Below the pieces are notes generated by a model. It had not been told where the DNA came from. It saw only the letters and a program-made list of their open reading frames with translations, and made no database searches. Below, piece after piece: positions 1 to 7,494 of a stretch of 64,000 nt of DNA; the stretch's first letter is position 1; each line of letters opens with the position of its first letter. The position numbers and the translations under genes were made by a program. Source of the stretch: Haloarchaeobius salinus. Lineage in GTDB: Archaea; Halobacteriota; Halobacteria; Halobacteriales; Natrialbaceae. Location: positions 372,001 to 436,000 of the forward strand of contig NZ_JANHAU010000001.1 in the NCBI RefSeq assembly GCF_024464185.1, in the 5' to 3' direction.

Positions 1-1958
1 TGCGCCAGTTCGTCGAGGAGGCCCGGGCCATCACCCGGAAGGAGCCGATCCGCGCGGTCGTCTTCCGCGGGAAGGCCTCGATGTGCCACATCGACGTGGG
101 CTACGAGGAGTGCCAGGTGCTGCGGGACAACACCCGGGAGCTCGTCGACGCACGACGCGAGGCCGCGGAACTGCGCGAACGCGAGCGCGAACTGCTCGCA
201 CAGGCCCAGACGGGCGAGGAAGCCGCGATGGAGGCGCGGCAGGCGGTCGTCGACGAACTTGAGGGCGTGGAGGAGCGCGCGACCGCCATCTCCGACGAGA
301 AGAACGTCTGCGACAACTACCGGAACAACCTCACCGGCGACGTGGAGGGCTTCCGTTCGTGGCTGTTCGACGACGTGCGAACGCCGGACGACGTCTACGA
401 CTACGCGGGCGAGCGGACGATGTGCGGCTACGAGCTGCTGAAGGAGTCGATGGACGGCGTCGACCTCGTCGTCTGCAACTACCACCACCTGCTCGACCCG
501 AACATCCGCGAGCAGTTCTTCCGCTGGCTCGGGCGGGAGCCGGCGGACGTCATCACCGTCTTCGACGAGGCGCACAACGTCGAGGGCGCGGCCCGGGACC
601 ACGCGACGCGCACGCTGACCGAGCAGACGCTCGACGCCGCGCTCGACGAACTCGAGGAGAGCGACGACGCCCGCGCCGAGCGTGCCGAGAACGTCCTCCG
701 GGCGTTCCGCAACGCGCTCGTCGAGACGTACGAGGACTCCTTCGGTTTCGGCGAGCGCGAGCGCGTCGGCGACGACTGGGTGGACGTGGCCGTCGCCAAC
801 GAGGACAAACGGGACGACCTCACGCTCCGGTTCCTCCAGCTCTACAGCGGCCCGGGCTACAAGACGGACCTCGAGGCCGCGGTCACGCTCGGCTCGGACC
901 TCGACGACGCCTACGAGGAGGCGTACAAGAACGGCGAGGCGACGACCAGACAGGAGTGCCAGACCCTGCAGGCCGCGGGCTTCGTCGGCGCGTGGATGCG
1001 GGAGGGCACCGACGAGGGGCTGTACCCGGTCGCCTCGGTCAGGCGGGACGGGGGCACCGACGAGGTGTACGGGCGAGCGGAGCTGTACACCTGCATCCCG
1101 CAGGACGTGACCCGCGAGCTGTTCGAGGAGGTCCACGCCACGGTGCTGATGAGCGCGACCCTGCGACCCTTCAACGTCACCGCCGACGTGCTCGGGCTCA
1201 CGGAGCCGGTGACGATGGCGTACGGGCTCCAGTTCCCACCGGAGCACCGGCGCACCTACGCCGTCTCCACCCCTGCGCTGTTCGCCAGCGCCCGGAACGA
1301 CGCGGAGGTGCAGGAGACCGTCGGCTCGACGCTCGCCGACGCCGTCAAATTCACCCCCGGGAACACGCTCGTGTTCACGCCGAACTACGCCGAGGCAGAA
1401 CGGTACGCGAGCCGCCTGCGCGGCGAGACCGATGCCACGGTGTACCTCGACGAGCCCGGGGTCCGCGCGGAGGACCTCCGCCAGCGGTTCACCGACGACG
1501 ACGACGGCGTCCTCCTCACCTCGCTCTGGGGAACCCTCGCGGAGGGTGTCAGCTTCGACGGCGACGACGCCCGGAGCGTCGTCGTGCTCGGCGTCCCCTA
1601 CCCCCACCTCGACGACCGCGCCGAGGCGGTGCAGGAGGCCTACGGCGAGGCGTTCGGCCGGAAAGGCGAGACGGATGCCGGCTGGCGCTACGCCGTCGAG
1701 ATCCCGACCGTCCGGAAGACCAGACAGGCCATCGGCCGGGTCATCCGGTCGCCCGAGGACTTCGGCGTCCGTATCCTCCTCGACGAGCGCTACACCGCGA
1801 AGAGCAAGGGCGAGATGGGCAAGTACAGCGTCCGCGACACGTTCCCGGTGGAGGAGCGCGACGAGATGCTGGACCTCAGTCCGGAGAAGCTGAAGTTCGC
1901 GATGCTGAACTTCTACCAGGACATGGACGGGTACGACGGGGAGCCGCCGCGACCGTGA
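1..1958 (+). CDS. XPD/Rad3-family ATP-dependent DNA helicase, 5'-truncated
   Basis: The frame is open from base 3, so the N-terminus with the Walker A motif lies outside the window. What remains is a superfamily 2 helicase of the XPD/Rad3 (DEAD_2) type, a 5'-3' DNA helicase expected in repair. Four cysteines encoded at about 84, 111, 309 and 423 fit the family's Fe-S cluster. A charged, coiled-coil-like stretch of about 65 residues separates the second and third. The DEAH box lies in VFDEAHNVEG (about 560-590). SATLRP (about 1150) and QAIGRVIRSP (about 1725-1755) are the later helicase motifs. The assignment to the family is secure; repair versus DinG-like function cannot be separated from sequence alone. 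Confidence 0.9.
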   Translation, partial: RQFVEEARAITRKEPIRAVVFRGKASMCHIDVGYEECQVLRDNTRELVDARREAAELRERERELLAQAQTGEEAAMEARQAVVDELEGVEERATAISDEKNVCDNYRNNLTGDVEGFRSWLFDDVRTPDDVYDYAGERTMCGYELLKESMDGVDLVVCNYHHLLDPNIREQFFRWLGREPADVITVFDEAHNVEGAARDHATRTLTEQTLDAALDELEESDDARAERAENVLRAFRNALVETYEDSFGFGERERVGDDWVDVAVANEDKRDDLTLRFLQLYSGPGYKTDLEAAVTLGSDLDDAYEEAYKNGEATTRQECQTLQAAGFVGAWMREGTDEGLYPVASVRRDGGTDEVYGRAELYTCIPQDVTRELFEEVHATVLMSATLRPFNVTADVLGLTEPVTMAYGLQFPPEHRRTYAVSTPALFASARNDAEVQETVGSTLADAVKFTPGNTLVFTPNYAEAERYASRLRGETDATVYLDEPGVRAEDLRQRFTDDDDGVLLTSLWGTLAEGVSFDGDDARSVVVLGVPYPHLDDRAEAVQEAYGEAFGRKGETDAGWRYAVEIPTVRKTRQAIGRVIRSPEDFGVRILLDERYTAKSKGEMGKYSVRDTFPVEERDEMLDLSPEKLKFAMLNFYQDMDGYDGEPPRP

Positions 1959-2013
1959 TAAAATCGGTCACCTGACAAAGATGATTTGTCATCACCGGAA
2001 CTGTTACTCTGGT

Positions 2014-2706
2014 ATGTGCCCTCCGACCCGGCGGAAGTTACTCACATCGACCATCGGGCTGACCGTCGCAACGACAGGTTGTCTATCCACCAGTGATGCC
2101 CAGAACGGTCCAGAGTCGACAACGAGACAGCAGACAACTACCCAGAGCGTAACCGTCGCCGAAACACCGACGACCGCAGAGACTGTCACGGCCACTCCGG
2201 TAACCGATGGGAGTGCTGGCATGGCCGTCTCCTGTCGGGATGGATACCAGTCCATCGAGCCGTATTGGGTGGTAGAACGCTACGGACGCCTCGCCGGGTA
2301 TCGGCTTGAAATCGAGGATCAGTCGATCTCGGTGGGAGAGACACTCGTCGCGACGCTGGAGAACGTTTCCGGCGAGACCAACACATCCGGGAACAAGGGC
2401 AAGTTCGACATCCAGTACCGGGACACGGACCGGTGGCGGACCATCTTCGGCCGGGAGGACGTGTTCGCGGGCTGGTCGGACGAGGGCGTGATGCACGACC
2501 CCGGGGACGGGTTCCGGTGGGAGCTGACGTTCACGCAAGACGGTGCGTCGGATGCGGTTCGCCACTCGCCGACCTACCACGTCTGTGCGCCGCTCAGTAG
2601 TGGGGAGTATCGATTCGTGTACTGGGGCGTCACGTCCGAGAAGGAAGTCGAGAACGACTACGAAACGGACTACGGGGTCGCTGCCCGGTTCTCCGTTCGC
2701 TCGTAA
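2014..2706 (+). CDS. Tat-exported lipoprotein of unknown function
   Basis: The protein is about 230 residues. Its N-terminus has a twin-arginine motif (PTRRKLL), a short hydrophobic stretch and the lipobox TTGC, so it is probably exported folded by Tat and lipid-anchored outside the cell. A Thr/Gln-rich linker follows, as in many haloarchaeal lipoproteins, and then a soluble domain I cannot name. An upstream ATG at 1981 is in frame, but 2014 puts the RR motif at the usual distance from the N-terminus. The 5' half is less GC-rich than its neighbours and uses codons such as TTA and CTA. A 6-bp hairpin (1974-1990) lies between the helicase gene and this one. Confidence 0.72.
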   Translation: MCPPTRRKLLTSTIGLTVATTGCLSTSDAQNGPESTTRQQTTTQSVTVAETPTTAETVTATPVTDGSAGMAVSCRDGYQSIEPYWVVERYGRLAGYRLEIEDQSISVGETLVATLENVSGETNTSGNKGKFDIQYRDTDRWRTIFGREDVFAGWSDEGVMHDPGDGFRWELTFTQDGASDAVRHSPTYHVCAPLSSGEYRFVYWGVTSEKEVENDYETDYGVAARFSVRS

Positions 2707-2908
2707 CTCCCGCAGAACGAATCGACGACGCCGGCAACGAAACACACGTCGTTACTTCCGGTACTCCGCGCCGAAGAACGCCCGCTCGTCGACCGTCCAT
2801 GTCACCGACATCGACAGTCGGCGACGTGGAGCGCGGCCGCTCGCGAGTGTGAGGGTTGTAGAACGAAATTATCGACCGGTCGCGGGATGCGACGGACGAA
2901 ACTCGTAG

Positions 2909-3103
2909 TTAGTTACGGACGACGTTCGTCGCGCGGGGGCCCTTGGGGGCGTCCTCGATGTCGAACTCGATCTCCTGTCCCTCTTCGAGGTCCGGACCGC
3001 CAACGTCCTCCATGTGGAAGAAAACGTCCTCGTCCGCGTCCTCAGTCTCGATGAAACCGTAGCCGCCTGTGTCGTTGAAGAAGTCAACGTTACCGTTTGC
3101 CAT
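2909..3103 (-). CDS. cspA: Cold-shock domain protein (CspA family)
   Basis: This 64-residue protein is a single cold-shock OB fold. The RNP1-like motif GYGFIETE and the RNP2-like DVFFHMEDV are both present, with the acidic surface typical of haloarchaea. Family members bind single-stranded nucleic acid and act as RNA chaperones in the cytoplasm. It is a monocistronic unit on the minus strand. A TTAT-containing box near 3131-3138 lies about 30 nt before the ATG; an ATATATT run (3111-3117) is closer than usual for a TATA box. It faces the lipoprotein gene across about 200 bp in which I see no gene. Confidence 0.93.
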   Translation of the reverse strand: MANGNVDFFNDTGGYGFIETEDADEDVFFHMEDVGGPDLEEGQEIEFDIEDAPKGPRATNVVRN

Positions 3104-3195
3104 TACAACAATATATTCAGGCGGCTGAGGGATAAGGGTTCCGAGGGTCGCGGTACCACGACGGGGGATGCGGGTTCACACGGACCGGGAACGTC

Positions 3196-3696
3196 TCAGG
3201 CGGGCAACGAGATCCGCCCGGCGACCTCCCGGTACTTCGAGTCGAAGAACTCCAGTTCGGTGACGGTCCACGAGACGGGCTCGACGTCGTACTCGGCGGC
3301 ACGCTCGGCGCTCGCCATATCGCCGTCGCGGGCGAGCGTCACGTGGGGCGTGTAGTCCTCGCCCTCCAGTCCGTCGATGGCCCCGAACTCCTCGACCAGC
3401 GATTCGTGTAGCTCCAGCAGGCCGGGGCTCTCGACGGCGAGGTAGACGACGGGCGCGGTGCCGACGGTCGGCTGGGCGAAGTAGTCGACGCCCGTAACCT
3501 GGACCTCGAAGGTGGGCTGGCCGCGGAGGGCGCGGCGGACCTCGTGGGTGCGGGCGTCGAAGTGGTCCGGGTCGCCGATGCGCTTGGCGAGCAGGGTGTG
3601 GTCGTCGCGGACGCGGTCGAAGCCGAACAGCGCCGGCTGGAGCTCGTCGGCGAGCCGCGAGACCGAGCCGGGGACCGGGACGTTCAGGCTGAACAC
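3196..3696 (-). CDS. 2'-5' RNA ligase / 2H phosphoesterase family protein
   Basis: A GTG start at 3696 gives 166 residues beginning VFSLNVPVPG, the usual first strand of the 2H fold. Two His-containing motifs typical of the family are visible: DDHTLL (about residue 33) and TPHVTL (about residue 117). Such enzymes open 2',3'-cyclic phosphates or act on 2'-5' linkages; the real substrate is unknown. A longer reading into the upstream small membrane gene is rejected because its sequence is unlike the family. A second 2H gene, thpR, lies at 24947-25501, so the genome carries at least two members. Confidence 0.82.
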   Translation of the reverse strand: MFSLNVPVPGSVSRLADELQPALFGFDRVRDDHTLLAKRIGDPDHFDARTHEVRRALRGQPTFEVQVTGVDYFAQPTVGTAPVVYLAVESPGLLELHESLVEEFGAIDGLEGEDYTPHVTLARDGDMASAERAAEYDVEPVSWTVTELEFFDSKYREVAGRISLPA

Positions 3697-3733
3697 GGTC
3701 GTACTCCGCGGTCGCGGGAAAAGAGCGTGACGG

Positions 3734-3937
3734 TCAGATGCGGTCGACCAGCCAGAGGACGATGATGACGACGATGGCCAGCCCGAGCACGGGCTTGAAC
3801 GGGCCGAGCAGCCAGCCGAGGATGCCGAGCAGTTCGCCGACGACCTCCAGTGCGATCCAGACCACGACGAGGGCGAGGATGACCAGCAGCAACGATTCGG
3901 CCTCGATGTCGGCTCTGTCGTCGATTTTATCGAGCAT
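3734..3937 (-). CDS. Small two-helix membrane protein, unknown function
   Basis: About 67 residues: a short acidic N-terminus (MLDKIDDRADIEAES) followed by two hydrophobic segments separated by a GPFKP turn, ending in DRI. The protein is probably a membrane hairpin with no catalytic motif. The ATG at 3937 is preferred over an in-frame GTG at 3943 because an A/T-rich box on this strand (3961-3970) is then about 29 nt upstream, giving a leaderless mRNA. It is divergent from the argG leader; the intervening sequence 3971-4040 holds no other recognisable signal. Confidence 0.68.
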   Translation of the reverse strand: MLDKIDDRADIEAESLLLVILALVVVWIALEVVGELLGILGWLLGPFKPVLGLAIVVIIVLWLVDRI

Positions 3938-4248
3938 GGACACCAGTTACCTGGGAGGCTGTAAAAAACCAGGGCCAATCCGTGTGGAGTGTTCGCACGA
4001 ACCGCGAAACCGCCTGACGTGCAAGCGTTGCCTGCCCGCAAGGTTTTAATAGCGACCTCGTTGTAACTGTGTGTACGATGAGGCAGCACCGCGACCTACG
4101 CGCTCGCACTCCTTCCGCGAGCGGTGTTGCCGTCCGACGACCGCGACCACGACCGGCCCGTTAGGGCCACACTCATTCATCCCCAGCGCTGGGCACAGTT
4201 TGCAACTAACTCCGGCGGACGTCAGTCCGCCAGTCTTCACGACACTCA
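3938..4248. promoter_or_regulatory. Divergent promoter region and long structured leader of argG
   Basis: Reading rightward, a TTTTAAT box (4044-4050) lies about 31 nt before an ATG at 4078 and about 200 nt before argG. No other good TATA box is seen nearer argG, so argG probably has a leader of about 170 nt, which is long for this class. The leader contains a 28-codon Arg-rich ORF (4078-4164), a 5-bp hairpin over its stop codon (4155-4168), a 12-nt palindrome (4182-4193) and a perfect 7-bp hairpin with a 4-nt loop (4214-4231) ending 17 nt before the argG ATG. Transcription start and regulation are inferred. Confidence 0.5.
4078..4164 (+). CDS. Candidate arginine-rich leader peptide upstream of argG
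   Basis: The ORF encodes 28 residues, nine of them Arg (codons AGG, three CGC, four CGA, one CGT), with the Arg codons concentrated toward the 3' half. Its ATG is about 31 nt after the only good TATA-like box, so it could be translated from a leaderless message before argG. A hairpin overlaps its stop codon and a stronger one precedes argG. This is the layout of bacterial amino-acid attenuators, which I do not know to be described in haloarchaea. Caution: Arg codons are frequent in random reading frames of this GC-rich DNA, so chance is a real alternative. Confidence 0.35.
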   Translation: MRQHRDLRARTPSASGVAVRRPRPRPAR

Positions 4249-5526
4249 ATGACACACACGACATCTGACGGCGACACGGACACACACGAAACGGGCGGCA
4301 AAGTAGCACTCGCGTTCTCGGGCGGGCTGGACACCACGGTCTGTGTCCCACTGCTCGAGGAGGAGTACGGCTACGACGAGGTCATCGGCGTCACGGTCGA
4401 CGTCGGCCAGCCGGCGGCCGAGTTCGACGAGGCCGAGGAGACGGCCGAGGCGCTCGGACTCGAGCACTACGTCGTCGACGCGAAGGACGAGTTCGCCGCG
4501 CTCTGTCTCGACTCGGTGACCGCGAACGCGACGTACCAGGGCTACCCGCTCGGGACCGCGATGGCCCGCCCGGTCATCGCGAAAGCCATCCTCGAGGTCG
4601 CCATCGAGCAGGGCTGTACCGGCATCGCCCACGGCTGCACGGGCAAGGGCAACGACCAGCTCCGCTTCGAGGCGGTCTGGCGCGACTCCGACCTCGAGGT
4701 CATCGCGCCGGTGCGCGAACTCGGGCTCACCCGCGAGTGGGAACAGGAGTACGCCGCCGAGAAGGAGCTGCCCGTCGAGGGCGGTAACGAGGGCGACTGG
4801 TCCATCGACACGAACCTCTGGAGCCGCTCGGTCGAGGGCAAGGACCTCGAGGACCCGAGCTACCAGCCGCCGGAGGACATCTACGAGTGGACGACCGCGC
4901 CGGGTGCCGAGACGACGACCATCACCATCGAGTTCGAGGAGGGCTACCCCGTCTCCGTGACCACCGCGGACGGCGAAGGTGGCGAGTTCGAACCGGTCGA
5001 GCTCATCGAGTTCCTCAACGAGTACGCCGGCGCGTACGGCGTCGGTCGCACGGACATGATGGAGGACCGCATGCTCGGCCTGAAGGTGCGCGAGAACTAC
5101 GAGCACCCGGCCGCGACGGTCCTCATCACCGCCCACGAGGCGCTCGAACAGCTCGTGTTCACGAAGGACGAGCGCGACTTCAAGCCGCAGGTCGAGAACC
5201 AGTGGGCACAGAAGGCCTACGAGGGCCTCATCGACGCGCCCATCATGAAGTCGCTGAACGCCTACGTCGCGGCGAGCCAGGAGACGGTGACCGGGACGGT
5301 GACGGTCAAGCTCCAGGGCGGGACGGTCCGCCCGGTCGGCCGCGAGAGCGAGCACGCGGTCTACTCCGAGTCGGCGGCGTCGTTCGACACGGAGACCGTC
5401 GACGGCATCGCACAGGAGGACGCGACGGGCGTCGCCAAGTACCACGGCTTCCAGGCTCGCCTCGCCAACGCTGGAAACACAGCACAGGAAGAGGAGACAG
5501 ATGTCGAACTCACCGCGGACGACTGA
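4249..5526 (+). CDS. argG: Argininosuccinate synthase
   Basis: The enzyme joins citrulline and aspartate with ATP to make argininosuccinate, the penultimate step of arginine synthesis. At 425 residues it has the family's length. The N-type ATP pyrophosphatase P-loop AFSGGLDTT is near residue 22. GVTVDVGQ and the GCTGKGNDQLRFE substrate/ATP segment follow. An acidic, Thr-rich N-terminal tag of about 16 residues precedes the conserved KVALAFSGG. It is the first structural gene of the arginine locus, downstream of the long leader, and its TGA is almost joined to the argH start (TGAGATG). Confidence 0.97.
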   Translation: MTHTTSDGDTDTHETGGKVALAFSGGLDTTVCVPLLEEEYGYDEVIGVTVDVGQPAAEFDEAEETAEALGLEHYVVDAKDEFAALCLDSVTANATYQGYPLGTAMARPVIAKAILEVAIEQGCTGIAHGCTGKGNDQLRFEAVWRDSDLEVIAPVRELGLTREWEQEYAAEKELPVEGGNEGDWSIDTNLWSRSVEGKDLEDPSYQPPEDIYEWTTAPGAETTTITIEFEEGYPVSVTTADGEGGEFEPVELIEFLNEYAGAYGVGRTDMMEDRMLGLKVRENYEHPAATVLITAHEALEQLVFTKDERDFKPQVENQWAQKAYEGLIDAPIMKSLNAYVAASQETVTGTVTVKLQGGTVRPVGRESEHAVYSESAASFDTETVDGIAQEDATGVAKYHGFQARLANAGNTAQEEETDVELTADD

Positions 5527-5527
5527 G

Positions 5528-7078
5528 ATGGCCGGCTTCGGCGGCGACGACGGGGAGTTCGGCCTCGGCGGGAGCGACGCCGACGACCTCCCCGACGCTG
5601 ACGCCGACGGCTTCGGCGGGAGCGACGGGACCGCGGTCCGCGGCGACCGCTTCAGCGGCGGCCCGGCCCGTGGGTTCCTCTCGTCGCTCGCCGACGACGA
5701 GCGCATCTTCGCGGCCGACGTGGCCGTCGACCGCGCACACGTCGTCATGCTGGCCGAACAGGGCATCATCGACGACGACACCGCATCGAAGATACTCACG
5801 GCGCTGAACGTCGTCGAGGTCGAGGGCCACGCCGCGCTGCCGGAGGGCGAGGACGTCCACGAGGCCATCGAGACGGCGGTCGTCGAGCAGGTCGGGCCCG
5901 ACGGCGGGAAGATGCACACCGCCCGCTCGCGCAACGACGAGGTGGCGACCTGTATCCGCTACCGGCTGCGCGGGGACCTGCTCGCGGCGGCCGCGACGGT
6001 CTGTGACCTCCGCGCCGTGCTGGTCGAGGCCGCCGACGAACACGCGGAGACGACGATGCCCGGCTTCACGCACCTGCAGCACGCCCAGCCGACGACGGTC
6101 GGGCACTACCTGCTGTCGTACGAGTCGGCGCTCGCGCGCGACACCGAGCGTCTCCTCGATGCCTTCGAGCGCGTGAACCGCTCGCCGCTCGGCGCGGCCG
6201 CGTTCGCGGGGACGCCGTTCGACGTGGACCGCGAGCGCACCGCCGAGCTGCTCGGCTTCGACGAGACCATCACGAACGCGACCGACGCGGTCGCCGCCCG
6301 CGACTTCCTCGTGGAGTCGGCGGCCGCGCTGGCCGCGCTCGCGACGACCCTGTCGGGGCTCGCGGAGGACGTGATCATCTTCGCGAACCAGGGCTATCTG
6401 GAGCTCTCGGACGACTACTCGTCGACCTCCTCGATCATGCCCCAGAAGAAGAACCCGGACACGTTCGAGCTCGTCCGCTCTGTCGCGGGCGACGCCTCGG
6501 GCAGTCTGACGGGGCTGCTGACGACGCTGAAGGGGCTCCCCCGCGCGTACAACCGCGACCTGCAGAACGCGACGCCGCACGTCTGGGCGACGGTCGACGC
6601 CGTCACCGAGGCGACCGAGGTCGCGGCGGGCGGCGTCGCCACCGCGACGTGGAACGAGGAGACGCTGGCCGCCGAGGCCGGCTCGAACTTCTCGACGGCG
6701 ACGGGCGTCGCCGACCTGCTCGCGATGGCGGGCCTGCCGTTCCGCACGGCCCACGAGGTCGTCGCGACGGCCGGCCAGCTCGCGAGCGCGGCCGGCACGG
6801 AGCCCGACTACGCCATCATCGACGAGGCCACCCAGCAGACCATCGACGAGTCCATCGCGGCGTACGTCGAGCGCGAGGCGGTCGAGACGGCGCTCGACCC
6901 GGCCGCGAGCGTGACGATGCGCGACTCGCCCGGCGGCCCCGCGCCCGACGCCGTCGCCGATGCACTGAACGAGGCCGAGCGCTGCCTCACCAGCGACCAG
7001 GCGGTCGTCGAGGGTATCAGCGAGGGGCTGGACGACGCCCACGACGAACTCACCGCGGAGGTGACCGACTATGTCTGA
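5528..7078 (+). CDS. argH: Argininosuccinate lyase
   Basis: The enzyme splits argininosuccinate into arginine and fumarate. The fumarase/aspartase superfamily signature SSIMPQKKNPD is encoded near 6430-6460, and the HTARSRND and TTMPGFTHLQHAQPT segments are intact. I use the ATG at 5528, two bases after the argG stop; an in-frame ATG at 5501 would overlap argG by 26 nt and add nine residues. Either way, about 37 Gly/Asp/Ser-rich residues precede the conserved RGDRFSGGPARGF start, longer than I expect for haloarchaeal ArgH. It is co-transcribed with argG. Confidence 0.95.
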   Translation: MAGFGGDDGEFGLGGSDADDLPDADADGFGGSDGTAVRGDRFSGGPARGFLSSLADDERIFAADVAVDRAHVVMLAEQGIIDDDTASKILTALNVVEVEGHAALPEGEDVHEAIETAVVEQVGPDGGKMHTARSRNDEVATCIRYRLRGDLLAAAATVCDLRAVLVEAADEHAETTMPGFTHLQHAQPTTVGHYLLSYESALARDTERLLDAFERVNRSPLGAAAFAGTPFDVDRERTAELLGFDETITNATDAVAARDFLVESAAALAALATTLSGLAEDVIIFANQGYLELSDDYSSTSSIMPQKKNPDTFELVRSVAGDASGSLTGLLTTLKGLPRAYNRDLQNATPHVWATVDAVTEATEVAAGGVATATWNEETLAAEAGSNFSTATGVADLLAMAGLPFRTAHEVVATAGQLASAAGTEPDYAIIDEATQQTIDESIAAYVEREAVETALDPAASVTMRDSPGGPAPDAVADALNEAERCLTSDQAVVEGISEGLDDAHDELTAEVTDYV

Positions 7079-7272
7079 GCACGACGTGGCGGTGGCCCCA
7101 CGCCCACCACTGCCACCAGTCCCCCGACGGGGACGAAATATTTAGAATCCGAAATCAGAATCCGGATTCACTCGATTTGGACGCACAGAAACCAGTTAGA
7201 GGCCTCACTACTTGTATAATTTATTTGGTAGGTTCGCAATCTTTAAGTGATGTCGGCGTCGATGGACAGGTG
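7071..7272 (+). promoter_or_regulatory. Promoter and possible operator between argH and argW
   Basis: This stretch is clearly more AT-rich than its surroundings. CTTTAAG (7241-7247) lies about 29 nt before the argW ATG, giving a leaderless start; an alternative TATAATTTA lies at 7215-7223. A perfect 12-nt palindrome GAATCCGGATTC (7158-7169), preceded by a partial copy GAATCC (7145-7150), could bind a dimeric regulator. A 24-codon ORF (7071-7145) starts inside the last codons of argH (ATGTCTGA) and encodes a Pro/Arg-rich peptide of unclear meaning. The argW-F genes can therefore be transcribed separately from argGH. Confidence 0.5.
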
Positions 7273-7437
7273 ATGACAGAATGCGTCGAATGCGGGGCAG
7301 AACTGTCCCTGCACACGGACCTCGAAGCCGGAGAGATCGTCGACTGTACCACCTGCGGCGCGGAGCTCGAAGTGATCGAGGACGACCCCGTCACACTGGA
7401 CGTGGCACCCGAGCTGGCCGAGGACTGGGGTGAGTAG
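7273..7437 (+). CDS. argW: ArgW/LysW amino-group carrier protein
   Basis: This 54-residue acidic protein has a zinc ribbon made of CVEC (residues 4-7) and CTTC (residues 25-28), and it ends in the diagnostic EDWGE. The C-terminal Glu is the attachment point for the alpha-amino group of the substrate, which stays protein-bound through the following steps. Related carriers serve lysine synthesis in Thermus and both lysine and arginine in Sulfolobus. Its place between argH and the argX-argF genes indicates arginine/ornithine synthesis here. The ATG is supported by a TATA-like box 29 nt upstream. Confidence 0.95.
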   Translation: MTECVECGAELSLHTDLEAGEIVDCTTCGAELEVIEDDPVTLDVAPELAEDWGE

Positions 7438-7494
7438 GATGACGGGGCTGGCACAGGCACTCCCGACGCGAGACCGCGAGGCGGGGTGGGCGGC

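Noticed and set aside
3196-4089. One 297-codon protein joining the 2H phosphoesterase with the upstream region
   Set aside because: The first 130 codons cross a separate small membrane gene in another frame and resemble antisense noise; the 2H fold starts at the GTG at 3696.
4246-7042. Long antisense open frames opposite argG and argH
   Set aside because: They are rich in Arg, Val and Leu in the pattern produced by the complement of acidic haloarchaeal genes, match no family, and the sense strand carries clear enzymes.
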